This document shows, in pieces, positions 58,435-64,000 of a stretch of DNA of 64,000 nt. Each line of letters begins with the position of its first letter. Within the stretch, counting starts at the first letter, position 1. The stretch spans positions 53,965,762-54,029,761 of the forward strand of contig NC_053042.1 of the NCBI RefSeq assembly GCF_003473485.1, in the 5' to 3' direction. A program made the translations under genes and the position numbers. Below the pieces are notes generated by a model that worked only from the letters and a program-made list of their open reading frames with translations, did no database searches and had not been told where the DNA came from. The DNA is from Medicago truncatula. Lineage: Eukaryota; Streptophyta; Magnoliopsida; Fabales; Fabaceae.

Positions 58435-61400
58435 ATGTCTGGAAAAGAAGAAAATCGAATATTTGTTGGTGGATTGGGTTGGGACGTTACGGAACGTCAG
58501 CTTGAACATGCTTTTGATCGTTACGGCAAAATTCTCGAATGCCAGGTACCTCTTTCTCTTCCAACCCTTTATTTTCCCCAATTTGTTTCCATTCTCAGCA
58601 AAATATACCATTTTTTTTTTCAAAATTAATTTTTTTTAGCTGTAGTGATTGTTGTCACATGGATAATTTTATTTTCCTGAATGGGTTGGTGTCAGATTTA
58701 CAGTTTATTTTAATTATAGAAATTTAAAGTTGATTTTTTTATACCATTTTTGATGTTTTCATGTAATCCAGCTTTGTTTTATTATATTTTTTATTAAAGA
58801 ATTAATCTTCATAATTATTGTAATTTTTGGCATGATTTTGATTCTTGACATTGCGTAGAATTGCGGTCAAATTCAGCTTTTATGATGATCGTGGGACATA
58901 AAAAGTCACCACGATTTTGCGACCTAGATTGCGTCATGGACCTTTTCTTAAAACTGTTAAGGTCTATCAGTTGTTTATGTTAGGGAAGTTGCGAGTTTTG
59001 GTTAGGATGCACTCTATTTTGAGTGTGTTTGTTTACTAATTGAAGAATTTATTATGTTTGGATTCTTCACTAATTTTTTTCTCTGTTTTTCTGGAATGCT
59101 GTTGTGAACCTTTTGATCTTTGAGATGCGGTAGGTGGGTTTTTTGAGTTATGTTTTAGCAGAGTGATCTCTTCATGTTTGAAGCTCGTTTTCAATTTTCT
59201 GATAAAATAGTAGTTTGTGGTAAAGGTAGAGCTCAAGGTGGAGATTAGTATGGTTGAGATATGTTGAATTCGGTGATATGAAAGTAGCCAAGGGAATATC
59301 AGTCTGATCTGTTTGCTATTGTTCCGAGAGACAAGGTTCATTAGTAATAATTTTTATATAACTTGGAAGGAATATTTGGCAGTAAGATTGGGCTGAAAAC
59401 TGGACAAAGTTGATGCCATATTGAAGCATGTTATCCTGTATTTGTTTGTTGAAATGAACGAATATGTGCCATGTCTCCGCTTCCTTCCTCTTCTAGTAGT
59501 AAATCTGTTATGCGACGATGATACTGATGACTACACTACTAGTGGGATGCGTGAAAAACTTTTTGTGCTGGAAATTCCTTGTTTTGCTTCTGGTTCTAGA
59601 TCATATAATTGTAGTGAATTATAACGCGGTATACCCAGAGCAGATGGGTATTATTGGCTTCTGTCCCATATGCTGCCTTTGCTTCCGCCTTTTATGTACT
59701 TTCTGCAACCCATAGCAGGTGTGTATGACCAACCACCATACACCACCGACAGGTCCTGTGAGTACTCTAGTGCTGCTGAGCTTAAAGTTTTCAAATCCAA
59801 AGCATTGGGATCATAGGCAATTGCTGCTCAGATAGTGGGTTCGTATCTCACCAGTTGGTCTACCTGTTATAGCTAGTTTTGAAGGCCGAATGATTTTTTT
59901 GAATTACTTACCACGTTTTACATCAGAATAGAATTGATTAGTTGGAAAGTTTTGCATTAGTTTTGAATGGTTTTGCTTTTGTCAGTGTAGTTTTATAGAA
60001 AGAATCCATATCTGCACGAGAATTATTTTCTGCTAAAATGTCGAGGTGTTCACCAAGTCAGTTAAGGGGTGGCAGAATTACATGAAATGCTAGGCATATT
60101 ATTGCAGTATAATCAATGTTATGCATTTGTCTTGCATATGACGAGCATATTGCTGCCTAAGATTGATTATAATTTGCACCTGGGGAGGAGAATACTCACA
60201 GAAGGTGCTGGTGTGCGTAAGAAGTGAAAGCATGATCTCCATGAGGAACAATGTCAATGCAATGGAAACCATGCCTGTAACTTGCATGTTGTCTTTGAGA
60301 ATTTCGAAAAAAAAAATATACGCTGGTAGATATATTTTGTTTTGAAGAGCAGTCTCTGTGATATTTGTCATAAAATTGGAGCTACAACATAGTGGTTTAG
60401 CAACTGTGGAAGCGAAATCAATACTTGGTTTTTTTCCTTATATGCTGTTCATTTGTGGCTGCAATTTGGTTTAATGTTAGTTCCACTGATTGAGAAAATA
60501 GTGGTATTCGACATAATACAGTGCTTTTTAATCAAGTAAGTCAGATGCTAAGATTATATTTGTTGGATTAGACTGTTTAAATTTATATCATGAAGTCATG
60601 AACCAGAATGGAACAAGTTGAAATTCTTACTCAGATTGTGGAAATGATTTTTGTAAGAGATAATTGTTGTCAAATATGGGCTTTGGGATTCGTCTGAATA
60701 CTTAGCTGTATGAAAACTATTCTGGTGCTTTGTCATCAGAACACAGAAGTAAGTTGTCTGGTTATACATTTGCTTTATAGTGAATGCTGTTTGCATGTTT
60801 CACGTAAATAAAATACTGAAACTCCTTACTCAATGCACAAGTTTCTATGGTCACAATTTGCAATTTTTTGTTTATAAATTTAATGTCCCGGTATTTTTTT
60901 ATGCTTGTTTATGTAAGCGTCATTCTTTGGACCTATAGAAATTTTGAGTAGTTTTGCAGCAATTGCATTGCTGTTTTAGTGGCTAATTTAAGCTATGCTT
61001 AGTTGACATTAAATCTGTCAGTGTCTGAGAAAATTATATGTATACTTAGGAACTGGTTCTGCTTGGTAACTTAAATTGTATCTATAATTGATGGGGATGT
61101 GGGAAAAGAGCTGGTATTTGAATAGAGAGAACTTCTGTAAAGAACTGATAATGAAATCGATCTTTGAAGATTTTTTTTTTTTTTTTTTGCTCTTTTGTGA
61201 CATGAACTACTTATATAGGATACAATGGTGAAAAAGGGCTCTTTTGTGACATGAACTACTTATATGTTGTCTTATTTTTTCACCATTGTATCCTCATCTT
61301 GTTTGTATGATGTGGTTCTATTTTACTGGTTTTGTAAAGAATTTAGTTTTTTTTTTTTATGAGAATGTCTTCATATGTATATGACACTTTGTATAATTAC

Positions 61401-63130
61401 TGAGTAACTTGACATTTCTTATTAACTCTGACTGGTTTAGCTAATTGTTCTATTAAACATGTTTTATATGTTCAATACAATTAATCTTGTTTTGCAATAG
61501 TTACAATAATGGCCTCTCAACGGCGTTTGCATCAAAAGCAACATTGATATTTTTTTCATAATCATACATGCCGGTAAAAATTGTTGACATTAATTATTCA
61601 TATTTCCATTATCCGGCATAAGTTTCAAATGTTCTTCCTGTAGATCATGATGGAAAGGGATACAGGACGTCCACGTGGATTTGGGTTTATTACATTTTCA
61701 GACCGTCGGGGAATGGAGGATGCAATCAAAGAAATGGATGGACGGGAAATTGGTGATCGCATCATCTCAGTCAACAAGGCACAGCCCAGGATGGGGGGTG
61801 ATGATGCAGACCAACGTTACAGAGGTGGTTTTTCTTCTGGTGGTAGGGGAAGCTATGGGGCTGGAGATAGGGTAGGACAGGATGACTGTTTCAAATGTGG
61901 GCGTCCAGGGCACTGGGCCCGAGATTGTCCTTTGGCAGGAGGTGATGGTGGTCGTGGTCGGGGTGGTGGTTCATTTTCTTCACGTCCTAGGTTTGGAGGG
62001 GATCGCCTTGGTGAACGTGAGCGATACATTGATGATCGTTATGACGGAGGACGTTATGGGGATAGGGATCGTTTAGACAACCGAGACTACAAGTATAGTG
62101 GCCGTGATCGCTATGCTAGTGACAGGTATAAACAATTAATTGTTGCTACCGAATTACACCACTCTTGGTGCTTTTGCCATAGCTATAAAATAATTATATT
62201 AATTATACATTTAGAGTATAAAACAATTATAATAATTATACATTTATGTCTAATTATATTTATTGGTTTATAACTTGTTTACATGGATATTAACAAATGA
62301 TAGAAGGTTTATCTAAAACTTATTTAAACTGGGAGTGCATAGTTATTAAATTTATTAGACTTTTAAAAATAGTTGAATGATTTCCGTTTAAAATGTTATT
62401 TTTCTTATTTTGTTTAATTGATAATGTGGGCAACTGTGAAGACTGTGATTGAATAAAGATTTGATTAGGCACTGGTCTCATTTCCCTTTTTAGTACTCCC
62501 TCCGTTTCAAAATGAGTGTTGCTTTAGCCAATTGAACACAAATTAAGGAATGGAATGAAATAATCATTAGACATAACACTTTTACTAAACTGCCCTTACT
62601 TTATAATTATAAGAAAAAGACAAACTTAAAGTTGCATTGAAAATTGTGTGAGAGAAAAGTTTGAGTATTTATTGAGGTGGAAGAAAAAAATTAAAGTTGT
62701 ATTGGAAATGTAAAGTGACATATTCATTTTGAAACAATTTTTTTTGGCTAAAGTGATACTCATTTTGAAACGGAGGGAGTAGTATTTATTCATTTATCAT
62801 TAATGAAAAAGATAATTAACCCCTGGTTTCCATTTGTCATTCCTTCTGGTCTATGTATTTGTTACTTCATTGTTTTGCTGAAAATCGTGTAGGTATACAA
62901 CTAGTGGAGATCGATCTGCAAGTGATCGATATGGCAGTGGCTCAGACTACCCGCAAAATGGTTATGGGAAGGAAAGAGGCTATGACCGAAACGGTGGTGC
63001 GCGTGGAGTTGCTGATAGATATGGAAGCGGAATGCCAGCTCGTGATGAAGGAAGGAGTTATAGGGGTAGACCTGGTCCTTATGACCGCCCAAGCAGGGCT
63101 GCTCGTCCACCTTCATTTGACCGCTACTGA
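58435..63130 (+). CDS. RZ-1-type RNA-binding protein (RRM, CCHC zinc knuckle, RGG/RD-rich tail)
   Basis: Coding exons 58435..58545, 61644..62125 and 62893..63130 join in phase to 276 aa. The RRM carries RNP-2 IFVGGL (9-14) and RNP-1 RGFGFITF (48-55); intron 1 (3.1 kb) splits the RRM after ILECQ. A zinc knuckle [14 protein letters not shown] (C119, C122, H127, C132) follows. The tail is Gly-, Arg-, Asp- and Tyr-rich ([28 protein letters not shown]) and ends SFDRY. This order matches Arabidopsis RZ-1B/RZ-1C, nuclear proteins that bind SR proteins, promote splicing and restrain FLC transcription; a role in splicing is inferred by homology. Exon 2 runs open for about 50 codons past its donor, so retention of intron 2 would give a 208-residue form counted from the internal Met at 61647. 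Intron 2 contains a Stowaway-like MITE. Confidence 0.95.
61189..61293. repeat. Direct plus inverted repeat in intron 1 of the RZ-1-like gene
   Basis: A 28-bp segment beginning GCTCTTTTGTGACATGAACT occurs at 61189 and 61238. AGGATACAATGGTGAAAAA (about 61217) is mirrored by TTTTTCACCATTGTATCCT ending near 61293. A poly(T) tract of about 18 lies just upstream. Confidence 0.8.
62496..62779. mobile_element. Stowaway-like MITE in intron 2 of the RZ-1-like gene
   Basis: CTCCCTCCGTTTCAAAATGA and its inverse TCATTTTGAAACGGAGGGAG are perfect terminal inverted repeats, flanked by TA (62494..62495 and 62780..62781). It is 284 bp and non-coding. Confidence 0.9.
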
Positions 63131-63737
63131 TTGCTACTGTTGCATGTTGGTTTTTCCAGTGAGAGATTCTAACGCAGGGGCAACATTAGGGACATAGTTA
63201 TTGGTTATGTAGGCACTCACAGTTTCAGACAACCGCAGGATTCTAGTTTTATAGATTATGGATTAATATTTTATTTCTTTATTCAGATCATTTTAATTAC
63301 TTCCTAGTTACTTCCTCTCGTTTGTTTGACGCTGGTCACGAGTTTCCTTTCAAATGCAATTGAACATGGCTTTATGGTTGTTTTGCAGCATTTAAAATTG
63401 GTGGTATTGCAGCTGGTACTGATATCTGTCTCTGTGTTGCATAGTTGTGTTTACTTAAACCTTTTTTTTTTACGAATGTTTTTTCTTTTCTTGTACAATT
63501 TTTGTTACAAGTGTTTACTTGAAACTTATTCATTCAAGTTTCTTAGTTGAAGTTCTTCAAAGATTAACGAATCGTCTGGGATAGTAAAACGAAAGGAAGA
63601 GGAATGCAAGGAAAAAACATGGGGAGCAAATCGTGGTAGCATTCACCAACAACAATGAAAGACAAAATGGAATAAGGGAAAAAAGCATAGGAGAGTGCGA
63701 TCAGTCATTTTGTATATTTTGAGAGGACATTATGGAT
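63131..63737. other. 3' flank of the RZ-1-like gene
   Basis: This contains the 3' UTR and downstream AT-rich sequence. No further gene was recognised. Confidence 0.45.
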
Positions 63738-64000
63738 CTGTTTGGGAAACTCCAAAAAAGAGCTTTTAGCTTATAGCTTATAAGCTCGTTTGACAAAAAA
63801 AGCTCTGTTTGGTAACACTTTTTTACCATGAGCTTATAGCTTATTTCACGAGCTTATAAGCTATTTTTCAGAAGCTATTCCAAGTAGCGTTTGAGGTTAT
63901 AGCTTATAGCTTCTCACTTTTTCTTCTAATTTTACCCTTATTATTTCATTTAAATTGTATTTTTATCCATTATAATTTTTATAATAAGCTACGTAATAAA
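63738..64000. repeat. Left part of a MITE-like repeat, cut by the window edge
   Basis: It starts GGATCTGTTTGGGAAACTCC and has many AGCTTATAGCTTATAAGC motifs in both orientations. It is similar in composition to the block at 31467..32115. The right end is outside the window. Confidence 0.5.

Overview
This is a window of plant nuclear DNA: AT-rich, with intron-rich genes using GT..AG junctions, plant-specific protein families (TGA bZIP, plant mobile domain, nepenthesin-like protease, RZ-1 RNA-binding protein) and many small non-autonomous transposons. Protein and repeat similarity recalled from memory points to a papilionoid legume of the Medicago/Trifolium/Pisum type. That placement is inference; no search was run.

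Seven genes look intact, or intact as far as the window reaches. From left to right they are: the 5' part of a clade-II TGA bZIP factor (minus, running off the left edge); a choline-transporter-like (CTL/PNS1) membrane protein (minus, 7 exons, 496 aa); an ASPG1-like aspartic protease (minus, one exon, 470 aa); a lipoate-protein ligase A family protein (plus, 261 aa, with a non-coding first exon); a UPF0016/GDT1-like cation transporter (plus, 12 exons, 227 aa); an SPD1/Ycf45-like plastid AAA ATPase (plus, 9 exons, 686 aa); and an RZ-1-type RRM plus CCHC RNA-binding protein (plus, 276 aa). All exon joins were checked for splice consensus and reading-frame phase. The genes are separate transcription units with no operon logic and no evident shared pathway.

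Two large pseudogenes lie between them. A GH9 endoglucanase (about 16.0-19.7 kb) is broken by stops and frameshifts and by three transposon insertions: an hAT MITE, a long foldback and a solo LTR. A plant-mobile-domain gene (54.1-55.9 kb, minus) carries stops, a frameshift and a lost splice acceptor.

The rest is repeat-rich. It holds Helitron 3' termini at four or five places, Stowaway-like MITEs, MULE-type elements with 9-bp target duplications, hAT-type elements with 8-bp duplications, tRNA-derived SINEs, a truncated LINE with RNase H coding remnants, and two tiny poly(A) insertion scars. Several insertions are nested, and the window itself sometimes supplies the unoccupied version of the site. 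The clearest case is a 1203-bp Helitron lying exactly between A and T inside a Stowaway-like MITE, whose unbroken relative sits at 22.4 kb.

I found no new enzyme system. The items most worth a second look are the nested-element chronology, the very short poly(A) scars, foldback elements with long target duplications and A-tails, a triple palindrome of MYB-type sites, and a near-perfect 31-bp hairpin.
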